Source: Epiperipatus broadwayi (taxonomy: Eukaryota; Onychophora; Udeonychophora; Euonychophora; Peripatidae). From it: a DNA stretch of 64,000 bases. Location of the stretch: the NCBI GenBank assembly GCA_028023455.1, contig JAQFVV010000450.1, positions 310,001 to 374,000 on the forward strand, written 5' to 3'. The notes under the pieces are model-generated. The model saw only the letters and a program-made list of their open reading frames with translations, was not told where the DNA came from and searched no databases. The position numbers were made by a program, and so were the translations under genes. Shown one piece after another: positions 33,810-46,406 of this stretch (within the stretch, counting starts at the first letter, position 1; every line of letters starts with the position of its first letter).

Positions 33810-36440
33810 TATTATTATTTTTTATCATGTTAAAAAACTTTGGAATTTTCATTTTGTTAATCAAATAAATCTTGTTCAATTGATTTTCATTAAATGGTCT
33901 CTAATTTGTCAAAGGTATTTATCCATCCATCCATCCATTCATAACTGGATATATGCACCCACACCCAAGCTTGCTTTTACATCATAATATAATAACATGG
34001 TTAAGTAAATCTTACACTCAATTGGAATCCACACCATGATGCAGTGGTTGCTGTGTAGAATAAATTCAACTCTGAAGAGAACCGAGGGCAAAATTGTCTG
34101 ATTTTATGAGTAAACTTAGAGCTAGCCCATTGGAGGTAGACATGATCATTGGTAGGTTACTTCATTGCGTCAGTCGCAGCATCCCACCCGAAGATCCTAG
34201 GCCCGACCATAATAAGATGCATTCTCCCTCTTCTGGTGGAAAACCCAGACAGTTACACCCTATACAGAGAGAAATATTTAATTTCCATAGAATCTTTTTG
34301 GATAGTTATATTTGAAAATTTGACAATTCTAAACAGATTGTTATTCTTTCTAATGGAAGAAATCAAGATACTGAACAGAGAATAGTCTATTGTTTCCTCA
34401 CATTTCAACCTTGATTAATGATAGGTAAATATCTGGAATGAAATCTAACTTTGATAATTTCAAATCAATGTTCAAATAATCACTTTGAAACTTCAAACAA
34501 TAAAAAGGATTTGTTTACCTATGTGAAAGAAAAAAACCCATAAATTTATACTGATGCTTCATCAGATCATTTAGAAGTTACTTTTTAAATAAAACAGCAA
34601 TATGTTAATAATTAAACTGAATTCTTTCCCTTTAACAGTCTTTATTGATTTAATCATTTTCGCCGTTTTGATGAACTATAAAATTAAAAAGAATTGTAAA
34701 TTTTTTTCACTAAACAGAGAATATAATTAAAAAATATTTTTAATAATACATTTATCTCTCATTATACCTTATATAGTTTAATGCAGTGATAAAATTTAAG
34801 ATTAAAGATTCATTGTTTGTAAGCTTGATTTTTTCCATTTCCGGTATTCAAATGTCATATGAGTTGCTGAGTAACAAACTTTCAATTACAAATAGATTTG
34901 TCGCTATCAAAGGCAACAAGATGCTACTAAGAATTCTCAACATATTATTATAGAATGCAAATTTTCATTTTAAATTCCCTTCAATTTTACACAGTGGGAA
35001 GAAAATAGTTCTTTCAAAAACTATTTTTATATCTTATTTCTAATCTTTTTTGATTGACAATTTTAAGATTGATCACAGATCTACAATATAAAAATTTTAT
35101 ACGCTAATTTATTTCACAGAATTGCATTACTTGTAATAATATTCAACGCGTTGAATCATAAAAAAGAAATAAAAGAATACTTATAAAATGGTGTCTAATA
35201 GATGAAGTAATTCAAAGTAAACATTTCTTGATTTGTTTACATTAAACATTTGTTTCTCTGCTAATTTTTTTCTTTTGCCATTAAAACATTTATTAAATTT
35301 AAAATTTGAAGCATATTTCACTTAATATTTTAATATATTTTAAGACATAATTATCATTATAGCCAATGAATTACATTTTTTTTTGCATGTTTTCTTTCAT
35401 TTAGCTAATTGCAGATAAAGCTTTAGATGAAATGAATTCATATTTGTGAAAAGTGAAATTTAAGTAAATAATATTTTAAAAGATTAGACATTCACCTACC
35501 TCTAAAATTTTTGGTATATAATACTATCAAATATTATGATAACATGTAAACTTGGGTTCAAATTTGGGCCAGAGGAATCTTAAAATATTTTCAGAATCCA
35601 ATCAGCTTTGGATTTCTAATAGCCAACTCAATTAATACCCAATATGACTAGTAAATGACATTTAGGTAATTTATGGTAAGAAAAAGATTAAAAAATGTTC
35701 ACTGCCCAGCAATTGGTAAGTCCAATAAATAAAACTTTCTCTGACACTGTCCATTATGGCCGCTGCTGGAGAATATCCTACAGTGGGCTATTTACCTGTT
35801 TACTTATATTATCATTTCAAGTTTACATTAGCTGAATAAATTTAAGCTAATCAACAAGCAGATCAGTTGATTTAAAATTATCTTCTAGTAATATATAATA
35901 TAATGGGGAATGAGGCAGGGAAGACCTTGATGGATATTAATGATTAGTTATCCTATTGTCTAAATTGACAAAAACTATATTAAAAAATCAGTTTGTTTAT
36001 TACTTTGATATTCTGGTAGGTAATGTGTATTTTTTGTAATGTAAGATTAAGCATAATCTAGAAATATGTGAAAAATGAACCAAATGAAAATTACCATTTT
36101 TTTTTTATAATTTTTGCAAATGAAAGAAATCCCAATCATTTTTAATTTAGGTATTATTATTTTATGGTTGACTTGTTTTAAAGGTGTCATATAACCTCTA
36201 AAATAATATTGCCACAACAATATGCTAATTAACGCATAATATTAATGAATGGTTCTCACAATATGCAAACAATCAGCCTTAATAACATTATATTCCTCCC
36301 ATCAGTAATGAAGGCTGCACTGCATTATATTCTATTTTTGGTTTTACAGTTTCTGCAATGGCTAATATCAGAAATTCTAGACTAAATTAGGATTTTAAAT
36401 CTCTACTTAATAGTTGGCTATTTAAGTTAGATAGCCGTAT
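33810..36440. other. AT-rich spacer, one GC-richer patch
   Basis: A CATC microsatellite lies at about 33920-33938. The patch 34100-34270 is richer in G+C than its surroundings and open in two frames (34094-34315, 34149-34385), but shows no motif, no clear splice sites and no repeat of a family seen elsewhere. Otherwise nothing was recognised. Confidence 0.45.
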
Positions 36441-36520
36441 TGGAAAACATATGTATGTCTGAAAATTTCAGAGTTTCTCCATGTGCTGGAGCTTGTCCTG
36501 GTATTTTTAATCTAATGATT

Positions 36521-36583
36521 GAATATCCTAGCACCTCACTGAGGACACCAGTAGCAGAAACTGGTCTAAAGTTGGGGGTATTC
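36521..36583 (+). ncRNA. Hammerhead-like ribozyme fold, family 2, copy 2
   Basis: GAATATCC (36521-36528) pairs with GGGTATTC (36576-36583), one G-U. This encloses CTGAGGA (36539-36545), ACCAGTAGC (weak stem II), GAAA, minimal stem III ACTGGT and C (36566), giving a GUC triplet. Core residues are present, but inner stem I pairs only at its first position, so it is likely inactive. Flanks from about 36480 to 36605 match those of the copy at 4.5 kb. Confidence 0.48.
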
Positions 36584-37017
36584 TACAAAGCTTGTTAAGA
36601 GTTTGTTTTGCAAGCTTTATATATAACATTTGTAAACACAAGCTTATTAAATTAAGTCATGTGACATCTGACTTGATTTTTTTTTTGTAATTGTACTTAA
36701 TAGTTTATATGTATATAAATACACTAACTGAATTATGAGCAAAACTTTATTAACAATAAAAATACTGTGATGCTTAGCATGCTTTTGATAAATAATTGTC
36801 ATAGAAATACTTAGTACTTAATAGTTTGTAGATAATATTTCCTAACCATATAGAAAATTATCTGAGTTTGCTACAATTTCCAAAAGAAAAATTTACCTGT
36901 AATCTGTAAAAAAACCTTCGCTAATATCCATCCAATCATAACCAAAATCCCAAATCATAAGCATGACAAGTGGATGAATTAACCACTATGCTAGGAGGTT
37001 TTTTATAGCATGGATTT

Positions 37018-37521
37018 AACATAATGGATATAAACTAAAAATCAGCCTTTCAAGCTAACATACATGCGCTTTTTATGAATATTAATACTAATAAATGAAT
37101 ACTTTCATTTCCAACACAAGATAAAGTCTTTTCGAAAGAACAGAATGAATCCATCTATTCTTTCAACCCAAATGCTTATATATGCTCTATATAAAATAAA
37201 TGCCTCATTTACATATGTTTAGTTTCATTTAAGAATGACGTTTCGTAAATTCTAGAAAATTTCGTGGGCATCATTCATTCAGACATAGTAAAAAGTAATT
37301 TAAAGTGATTGGTTTATCCTCATGCTTTCATTTCCAGTACTTAAGATTTGCCCATATATATAAGCATTTGGGTTGAAAGAATAGATGAATTCATTCTATT
37401 CTTTCGAAAAGACTTTATCTTGTGTTGGAAATGAAAGTATTCATTTATTAATATTAATATTCATAAAAAGCGCATGTACGTTAGCTTGAAAGGTTGATCT
37501 TTAGCTTATCATAATGGATAT
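37018..37521. repeat. Long inverted repeat (foldback), arms about 170 bp
   Basis: The left arm (about 37018-37186) and right arm (about 37351-37521) are near-complementary, sharing TCGAAA.GA, CTTTATCTTGTGTTGGAAAT and AAAAAGCGCATG. The spacer is about 165 bp. No coding sequence. The arms look about 90-95% identical. No TIR of a known superfamily was recognised. Confidence 0.78.
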
Positions 37522-37934
37522 AGAAAACTTGATTAGTTGTTTCATTTCCGTGACAACTAAGTTGTGTGTTCTAGTGTAAAAAAAATAAATCTTATAAACA
37601 ATTTTGACTAACTATAGATGTAGATTGGATAATTATGTCTTAAATCAAATTTATTTACTGCAAAAAAAATGAATATATAAAACTGTTAAAAAAACGTGGA
37701 AGCAATAGATTAATATATATCAAAAAGGAAAAAAAGAAATTTATTTAATCTATAATAATTAAAATTAAACTGTTATTATTAAAACAATTAATGGAGATAA
37801 AATATAGTTTGAGGCAAAACAGAAGTTCTTCCATATTTCACTATTCACCGTTTTTTTTTATTGGCTCAAATTAAAACTAAGAATGCTATAAATTTCACAA
37901 TGTGAAGCATAGATTGCTTTTTTTTTTCTTAATA

Positions 37935-38515
37935 ATTTAATAACTGAAACACACAGGCTTATTATATATCTGTGTTTATATATGTAATATATAGGGTATA
38001 TGAGCACAGACTTTCACACTACTCATCACTCTCCACACTATCATAACACGGATACACCCGAACACATATATGTTGAAAAGATAAATAATCACCAATATAC
38101 ATATTTCATGCTAAACCAGCAATCATCAGTTGGTCCAGATTACCATCTCTACACATATATGCCATAAGTGCTCAGATATATATTAAGATAGCCAAACCTT
38201 ATACTTTAATGGACAGGCTTCAATATAGTCCACACTCCAACTCTTCAACCGTCCATCCAATTGAAAATCTGATGATGGAATGCTCAAAGGCCACCCTGAG
38301 GCCAAGATTCTGATCACCCCCATGTTGACCTAAGGTCAATCTGACCCCTGATGTACAGGACATAATCCATTAAATACATTTACAAGGGATGGGCAGACAT
38401 CTCTATTATGAAATAACTGAAACACACAGGCTTATTATATACCTGTCTTCCGTGTTATGAGATAGTGTGGAGAGTGGTGGGTAGTGTGAAAGTCTGTGCT
38501 CATATACCTTAATAA
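37935..38515 (-). mobile_element. Retrozyme-like unit, body type 1, with inverted flanking arms
   Basis: A body-type-1 unit on the minus strand with a hammerhead at 38086-38142. ATAACTGAAACACACAGGCTTATTATATA.CTGT is present on both sides (37939 and 38406, 467 bp apart). In addition GGTATATGAGCACAGACTTT (37998) recurs inverted at the far right (to 38510), so the locus is bounded by inverted arms of about 60 bp. One reading is a tandem unit whose right part was later flipped or added in reverse. Confidence 0.72.
38086..38142 (-). ncRNA. Hammerhead ribozyme (type I), copy 7, core nearly intact
   Basis: Outer stem I TAATC/GATTA and inner CCAA/TTGG pair perfectly. CTGATGA and GAAA are both intact and stem III ATA-TG-TAT is perfect, with cleavage base A. 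Stem II has a U-U mismatch at its first pair (normally G-C, next to the core), which should lower activity. Confidence 0.88.
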
Positions 38516-38519
38516 TTTA

Positions 38520-39980
38520 AATAAAACACAAATTCAAGTATCAATAGTTGAATTTTGTTTCATAAGATTAAAAAATAAATAAATCAACAATAGAAATAGT
38601 AAAACAAGAAAAAAGTCCAGTGACAGTTCAGTTTTCAGCATAACCATTTCCAATGATATTACTAACTATCTCTCACTCAAAAGATAACAGTTAAGAACGT
38701 TTATTGATTCGAAACACTTTTTTTTTTCCTGTTGACTTATCAGATACCTTTCTAAGAATAATTATTAAATATTCTTGCAATGGCATCAGAAAAGTCAAAG
38801 GTAAAAAAAAAAAAATGTTTCCAATCGTAAATCTGCTTAATTGTTACTTTTTGAAAGATTCTTGGATAATAGTAACTACGACAACAACAATAATAATAAA
38901 TGCTGTTTATATAAAATTGTGTTATTTGAACTTAAATAATAATAAAAAAGTAAAGAAGAGAGATGAAATAGAAAATATATTTAATTTTTTTTAGGAAAAC
39001 TAATTAAAAAATGTAAATAAAAACTAAAAACAAAAATGAAATGAGTATCTTAATGCTATGTTTATGCCCATATTTAAATCTCAGACAAATAAAACTTGAA
39101 GGGTCATTCAAATTACAGAAAGGTTTTGAATTTTTCTATTAGATAGTACAATAATTAGTATCTACAGTAACAATTTTTTCCACACAATAGTGCCACCTAG
39201 TATAAACTCTTGTAATCAATAAATGCAAGTAGGTTGTGCACCATAATTTCCATCCAATACTTTCCCATTCAATATACTCAGACTAGTCACTAGTTTATGG
39301 CTTTTATCAGTGAGGAGCTTTGAAACTGGGAACAGTGCACTTGGATCTATGGACCTAATGCACTTACTCCAGCACCCATTTTTTACCTTTTTTCTAAATG
39401 ATAAAGTGATAAGCCCAAATCAAAGCTAATTTGTTTATAGTCATAGATACTAATCCAGTTCAGTATCTATATAATTTGGTATCTTTGGGTTATTAATAAC
39501 CATAGTCATCTTTATCCTTTAGCTAGGATTGGTATTAAAACATCATATAATCACTCTTTTTATGCTTACACAAGCTGTTAAAACAACAGCAAAACTTTTT
39601 ACACAAATAATGACACCTACTGCAATCTCTATTAATTAATGGATGTTAGAAGTTTATGAATCATAATCCCTATCTGGTCCTCTCTAATCAAAATCCTCAG
39701 GCTAATTTCCAGCTTATGGCTTTCACCACTAAAGAGCCTTTGATGTGGGACCATTGCATCTAGATTTTTAAACTAAATGCACTCCTCCATGATATAAAGC
39801 AGATAAAAATATAAACAAAAACAATAACAAATAAGGTTTATGGTGCAATTGGCTCTACAGTAATGGAAAATATCATAAAAGCTAAAGCTAAGTAAATAAT
39901 GACAAAACATCAGGTATTCAAAGTGAATTTCCAAAGGCTATGAGAAAATAAGGTTTGAAAATTTCTGATATTTAAAATGC
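38520..39980. other. AT-rich spacer with two foldback-family fragments
   Basis: No gene seen. 39180-39260 and 39590-39690 resemble the central part of the foldback family at 48.9 and 58.8 kb (a short-hairpin flank, TTAAT.AATGGATG and ATAATCCCTATCT.GT), but are too diverged to fold. Confidence 0.45.
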
Positions 39981-40019
39981 AATTGATGACAGAAGATAAA
40001 ATTAAAGCAGTGCAGTATT

Positions 40020-40740
40020 AGGATTATTGAAAAATAAGTTAATTCTAATGAGGAAGTAATCAATCCTCCTCCATACATGAATCGTACTATAATATTCAAT
40101 TAGTGATGTTAAATAAGAATAAACTCAGACTTTAAAAAAATAAGAGCAGCCATCTTATCTTTGTACTGAAATGCAATTATACAGGCAAATCTTAAACACC
40201 TTGAATGAGAGTGTGAATATATTAAATTATTCACTTTATTTATATTTCTTTTTTATATTCTATTAACACTTGTGAAATATTGAAATTTACTTAATGTCAC
40301 TATTGGAAGATGTTATACTTAATGCAAATAAGCAAGAAAATTTTACTAGTGCAGTATCAAGCTGTGATTAATAAGATGGTAATAAAAAATCTCCACACAC
40401 ACACAATATTAGATTAGCGATGTTAAATACAAGTAAACTTTCATTCCATGTCATAAAATAAAGACTTTGAAAAAATAAGAATGGCCGCTAATTGAATATT
40501 ATAGTAGGGCACATGTATGGAGGTTTTATCACCTTCTCATTAGAATTACAACATGAAACTGTGCTAGTAAAAGTTTGTTGATTATTTACATTAAGTATAA
40601 CAACATCTAACATTGACAATAATAAATTTCAAAAGTATTAATAGGATGTAAAAAAGAAATGTAAGTAAAGTGAATAATTTAATATATTCATGTTCTCTTT
40701 CCAAGATGCTTAAGATTTACTTCTATAATTTAGGTATGAA
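40020..40740. repeat. Compound inverted/direct repeat
   Basis: Segment 40186-40395 (TAAACACCTTGAATGAGAGTG to TAATAAGATGGTGA-like) recurs inverted at about 40515-40728. A block with TTAG.GATGTTAAATA recurs in direct orientation at 40103 and 40412. A third partial copy lies inverted at 42270-42440. Identity looks like 75-85%. No coding sequence. Confidence 0.65.
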
Positions 40741-40999
40741 GATGAAGACAACTAGCAGAGTCCACTAGAGGGAGCCAAGGACTCCAGTTAACTCTGTTTC
40801 TGGCTCCCTGTTTCGTTTCCTTTTCCTAGTTTAGGGAAGTAAACTTCGCTAAAACTATCACTATTAAAAAGGAGAGTTTTTTAGCTCTCTTTTCATATGC
40901 AACCTATATCAACAATGTAATCACAAATAAAAATAATTTCAACATTTATAAAAACGCTATATAAATATATGGCAGCCACTGAAATTACAAAAGATTTCT

Positions 41000-42090
41000 A
41001 CAGAGATTTTACCTTTTAATGAAAATTTTAATTTCACTTAAATTTGTTGAATGAATGAGAGAGTCCGGTTGTTGGAGGGACCCCCAGGAGCCTAAATCCT
41101 AGTTCTTTTGAGGGAGGGGCTGGGGTGAAGGGGCTGTGGTGATCGTTACCAACTTTGGTTTTTTCTCATTCACAAGATAGAAAAAATAACGTTATTTATG
41201 ATAATTCTCTAATGTTATCATCATGAATGCTTTTATCCATGTATTATTGCAAAATAAGTTGCAGTTTGGTCTCATGATTCTAATTGCAAGTGACTTACCT
41301 TGTTTAATTTTATTACCTCCAATGTTGTTATTGACAAGGTTGGCCTTCTACTGTTCATGTGATTTTCATGATGGATTGAAATGGTTTTCAGCAGAGACAT
41401 TTTGAAGTTTGGATTTTTTTCCCCCTTGTTCTCCATAATTTTTCCAAAGTATTCAGGATTGCTCTCTTATGAGGATATTCAAGGCCATTTGGAAGAACTG
41501 AACAGTTAGATTGATTTAGTCTGCATTTTATATTATCTCCAAGTGTTTTCCTATTTCTCTACTTATCTACCTCAAATTGGATTTCCCAATATTGCACTCC
41601 TAAAACACATTCACATTTAATCCTAGACTTTACAAATAATTCCTAATTGTACCTTTTAATTAAAATTTTCATTACAATCAATTTTGCTGATTGAATGAGA
41701 GAGTCTGGTTGTTGGGAGGAGCCCCAGAGGCCTAAATCCTAGTTTTCTGAGGGAGAGGACTGAGATGAGGGTGTTGTGGGGACTGTTGCCTATGTTGATT
41801 TTCTCGTTTACAAAAAGGAAAAAAAACGCTATTCATAGCGGTTTTAGGATTCTTATTATAAACAATTCTATCCAAATATTATTGCAAAATAAACCACAGT
41901 TTGGCCTAATCATTCTAATTGCAAGTGATTCACCCCATTCAAATTTATTATTTCCAATGTTGTTATCTCCAAGTCTTTTCCTATTATCAACTTATCCATT
42001 GCAAATTGGACTTCTCAATATTGTGCTCCTAAAATTCTACTCATATTTAAACTTTAGACTTTAAAATAATTCGTAATTGTAACATTTATT
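41000..42090 (+). repeat. Diverged tandem direct repeat, two units
   Basis: Unit A (about 41000-41665) and unit B (about 41665-42090) share GAATGAGAGAGTC.GGTTGTTG, CCTAAATCCTAGTT, TATTATTGCAAAATAA and ATTCTAATTGCAAGTGA. Unit A holds about 200 extra bases at 41335-41540. Frames 41223-41405 and 41765-42064 share an L.QNK.QFGL.ILIASD. stretch, but I cannot assign it to a family. It sits between copies of the 40-kb repeat. The stretch 42090-42260 ends in AATAAACTTTCATCACTGAG plus an A-run, which looks like the polyadenylated 3' end of a retroelement. Confidence 0.6.
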
Positions 42091-42449
42091 TGTCTTCAAT
42101 GGTTAATGCACACCCTTTCCACACCCCTTTCCCTTTTCATATGTATCCTTTCCCTTTCACCATGTTGCTCCTGAATTTCATTTTTACCATTCTTTGTAAA
42201 CCTTATTTAACTATATTTGTACATTTTTTTTGATGAATAAACTTTCATCACTGAGAAAAAAGATTAAGACAACTATTTTCATCTGTTTTAAAGTCTTTAC
42301 CTTGTGACTTAGATCGAAAGTTTACTTGTATTGAACATATCTAACATAATATTATAGTACAGTGCATGTGTGAAGGTTTGATCACCATCTCCTTAGAATT
42401 ATAGTTTGATACTGCGGTAGTAAAAAATTCTGATTATTTACAAAAATAA

Positions 42450-43860
42450 CTTAATGTTTTATGCATTTAAAATGCAGTTGAAATTTTTTGCTTAGATATA
42501 ATTCTGCCAGATTAAATACATTTCTAAATAGGAATTACAAAGAAATAATAAATTTGATTAAGTAAATAATATAAGAGACAGATTATATATATATAAACAA
42601 AAGTATTTAAAAACATAGAGGAACAAAATATAAAGAGTGTGAGGACTATCATTGAGACATATCTAGAAAGAAAGAGTTAATATTTATTTCAATGAACATG
42701 AAATAGCATTTTTTTAATAGAGATTTTAAAAAAATGAAAAGAAGTGTTACAAAAAAAAAAAAAGGATATAGGCAAAATTGCCAAAAAATAGAATGTTTGC
42801 CTCATGTTGAGTTTAATATTTATAGCCATGAGTGTTCTTTAAATAAAGATAAAACTAGCAATGGATAAAAAAGAATCTAATATGGGAACTGAATCTAATG
42901 TATGGGAACTGATTGCATGCTAATGCTTTCAGATTACGAAGTTGAATCTAGGAAGTGTTAAATATGATTGATAAATATGATTTATAAAAACAATGGAATG
43001 AAAACAATTACATTAAAAAAGACTGTAAAATAATTAAAAGATTAAGAATAATAGCTGAGCAAGAAATTGTTAAACAAGCTAATGTTTTTAATTGTTTGAA
43101 AAGTTGATTAACTCATAATGAAAGAAGCAATAAAAAATAAGAACGTAATAATTAAACAGACTTTTAATTGGGCTTTTCCATATTTTGTTTCAACTGTAGT
43201 TTTACGCAAGACCTGGTCAACGGGGGGTGGGGGTGGAACTTTTAGGAATGTAAAATATTGTGGGGGGGGGGAGATGCACGAAAAGTGATTATTGAACAAA
43301 CAAGACTGGGAGAAAAAACTTGTCTATCTTGAATCTAAAAGAATAAAAAAAAGCTCAGCTAATTTTGGTGCATAGAATAGCAGACTCAGAAGTTCAAGAT
43401 TTGTGGATCAAAATTCAATTACTACTTCAATGCTCTAACTTTTTATCAAATCTCAAGCAATAAATCATTGATTTACTTTATGAAAAAAAGAATTTATAAC
43501 ATTTAGAAATATTACTTTATTAAATATAGACACTAAAAGGCAATGCCTTGTAATTGCAAATTCATTATAGATTTTAAAACACCCAAATGGAAACTGCTTC
43601 AACAAGTAGCAAAAGAATTCCCAGCTTAAACTTAGAACTTTTCATAGCGTTTTTTAGTTAGTGAGTAAAGTTTCAAATAAATTGGTCAGATGAATGATGA
43701 TTTGATGACTATAAAAGAAAAACAAACAAACGGAATATGATTTAATCTTTGTTTCATATACATATATGGCTGCTTATTATATGCCTTTGATTAATAGTTA
43801 AAAGTTGCAATCACAAAAAAGAAAGTAACTGGATAATAAAAAAAAGAAGAAATTTACTGA
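42450..43860. other. AT-rich spacer with G-runs
   Basis: No gene recognised. G-rich patches at 43221-43235 and 43261-43271 lie in an open frame without motif. Confidence 0.5.
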
Positions 43861-43863
43861 CTA

Positions 43864-44924
43864 CACCTGGGTCTCATTTTATGCGATATAGGTTCCTCAG
43901 AAAACACGCGCAAACGAAATCGCACAAAAATAGACGTAACTTACATTGAAAAAGGGGGGATGTGGTCTGTGATTTTTCAAAATTCGTGTAAAAGCAAAGC
44001 ACCAACGTAAAATTACTTTAAAATTCGTTCAAAAAAAAAATAAGGAAATAAAATATGACTAATAAAAAATTTCAAATTTGAAAAAAATTGATACAAGAAA
44101 CTTTTTTTAACTATAATATTTAATTTTATTTGAAATAATATATTTTTATGCATAATTTACAGTAATTTACATGTTTTTATACACGTTTTAATTATTATAG
44201 CTATTTGCCGAAAAACACGTTCGTTTGCAAACAACTAGCGCTAACTTCACACTCATGTTGGGTTGATGGTTTTCTGGTGAAAACGTAATTAGTAATTAAT
44301 CTTTGAGACAATGATTTTATTAATTGTTTATGAAACTAACAACTAAAAATTAAATTCTTATTTTTGTCTTTAATTTTCAATTCCGTTTAAAAATCAAATT
44401 TCACATCACATTATTTCAAGTTGCCGTAAGTAATTTTTAAATTGTTAATTACAATTAAAAATCAGATTTTAATTTTTAATTGTCAAATTTAATTGTGCCC
44501 ACTGCTATTACTGACCTTTTAAAAATAAACTTGTGGACACTAAATGATTAATAATTGATTACGTTCTTTTTTAAAAAGCAAAAACAGAATGTGATTTAAA
44601 ATGCAAAATTAACACGCACAATGTTTAAACAAATTTACATTATAATCTTGTAAAATTTAACACATGTATACATAAAATGTGGAAATCATGATTTTAATTT
44701 CATTATTGCATAAAATCTTACTATTATAAAGCACTGAAAATATTGAAATTACTAAGTTGAAAGTCGAATTTCAATAATGTGCTATTACTTTCAATATAAC
44801 GTAAGGGCGTGAAATTTATTATTTAAAGTAATAGCGCAATATCAGAGTTTGACTTCCGGTGAAACACGAATCACGTAACTTCAAAATCATGTTAAATAAG
44901 TCCGCGTAAAAAGAGACCCAGGTG
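43864..44924 (+). mobile_element. Pogo/Tigger-like DNA transposon, copy 3 (1061 bp)
   Basis: Begins CACCTGGGTCTCATTTTATG and ends in the complement (AGAGACCCAGGTG), with TA on both sides (43862-43863 and 44925-44926). It shares internal blocks with copies 1 and 2, including AAATCGCACAAAAATAGACG near the left end and CTAGCGCTAACTTCACACTC near 44234. No transposase frame. It depends on an enzyme encoded elsewhere. Its undamaged TIRs and duplication make it the best copy for a consensus. Confidence 0.88.
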
Positions 44925-44929
44925 TATTT

Positions 44930-46400
44930 TTCAAATTCATACTTTTTCTTTTTATTCTAACAAAAATGCTTTGAATATTTACATGAAGTGGATCTATTCA
45001 ACTTCTTTATATAAAGACAGATATATTAATCTTAACTCAAGGTTAAAGTTATATCTACTAGAGATAATTTCTAGTTTAATAAATAATTAGTAATTATCAT
45101 TAGTTTATTTGTCTGAGATAGTTGGTGTCAAAATTGTAAATGCAAAAAATTCAACACCTGTAAATCAAATTGCAGCTTTATAAAATGTATTTATATGTAA
45201 TTCTTTTTTAAAATTATGTTTACTTATAATGATGCATTAGTGAAAATATGATTCTAACATATTCTAGTAATAAATATTTAAATGACATGTGCAAATTTAA
45301 ATAATAATTTTAAAATAGTCAAAAATAGCAATAAACTTACTAATTGTTGACAGACATAAATGCAAATAAGATAATTATTATGTAACCAAAAACCTACTTG
45401 ACCTATGAAAAGGTTATCATTTTTTTTCCATGTGTCATAGGATCAGCCAGGAGGCGAACCCACAACCGTCTGCAACCAACTACTTACTTGCAAGGCGGCT
45501 GCGATGACCTCTAGACTAATAACACTTGACCAGGTTATCACTTTTGTAATATTTTTTTTTAATTGTTGCTTTAACAAATTTCAATCACTCATGGTATTTA
45601 TTACAGTGAAGTTGTTTTTATAATAGTTTTAATTGGTTACTTTAATAATTTTTTTATTTTTAAGATTTAATGTAAATTAAACAAAATATTTTTTTGCTTT
45701 GCAGAATTACTTGCTGGAAAATGTACCCAGCCTATGGAAAGTAGTTTTGCTTTAACAATTTATTTTTTTGCTTTGCGTAATTACCGGCATGGACTTGGCA
45801 TATGCAAAGGCCATCATTTTTGTAATAGTTTCTTTAAATTGGTTGCATTAACAATTATTTTTTTACTTTGCAAAAAAACTTGTTTTGAATAAAATACTCA
45901 TAATCAAATTAAGCCTTATAAATATAAGGCAGAAATTACTTCCTTTGCATAAAATGCTTCATATAAAAACTAACAGTTTATTAACAAATAAACAAGTAAT
46001 TATTTTTTTCTGTTAAAAATATGCCCTCTAAGAAAGAAATGTTTAACTTGAATATCACGTGACAGCATTATAGACAAACATTTAGGGATTTTATATATAA
46101 GATATTAAAAAGTTACCCAGCTTGATTGAATAAAGTTTAACACAATTTTAAAACATTGTGTATAAAACTGAAGTTTCAGTTGATTGCCTTGTATCCTTCA
46201 AAATTTATTTATATATATAGTCTACACACTTCTCAACATATATTCATGTTTGTTTAGTAAAAAAAAAAAAAAAATTATATATTATTAAATGGGCTATTTA
46301 ATGCCATACACATCTTAAAAAAAGTAATTAATGTTGCATAAATAATATATAATTTTGAAATTGTATTCTACTACTTAGAATAAAAAAAAAGATTTTGTTA
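44930..46400. other. AT-rich spacer holding a hammerhead-repeat body fragment and a SINE
   Basis: 45035-45165 (plus) matches body type 2 of the hammerhead repeats: the near-palindrome CTAGAGATAATTTCTAG and AATTAGTAATTATCATT followed by TTTATTTGTCTGAGATAG. No ribozyme core is present. The SINE at 45421-45532 is listed separately. Nothing else recognised. Confidence 0.6.
45414..45545 (-). repeat. tRNA-derived SINE, copy 4 (long-variable-arm type)
   Basis: T-run, CCATGTGTCATAG, then a unit carrying the same extra 20 bases (CCGTCTGCAACCAACTACTT) as copy 2. Flanked by AGGTTATCA on both sides (about 45411-45419 and 45531-45539), a plausible target duplication. Confidence 0.82.
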
Positions 46401-46406
46401 CAACAT

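Noticed and set aside
34094-34385. Exon of a host gene in the GC-richer patch
   Set aside because: No recognised domain, no convincing splice sites, and two overlapping frames are equally open.
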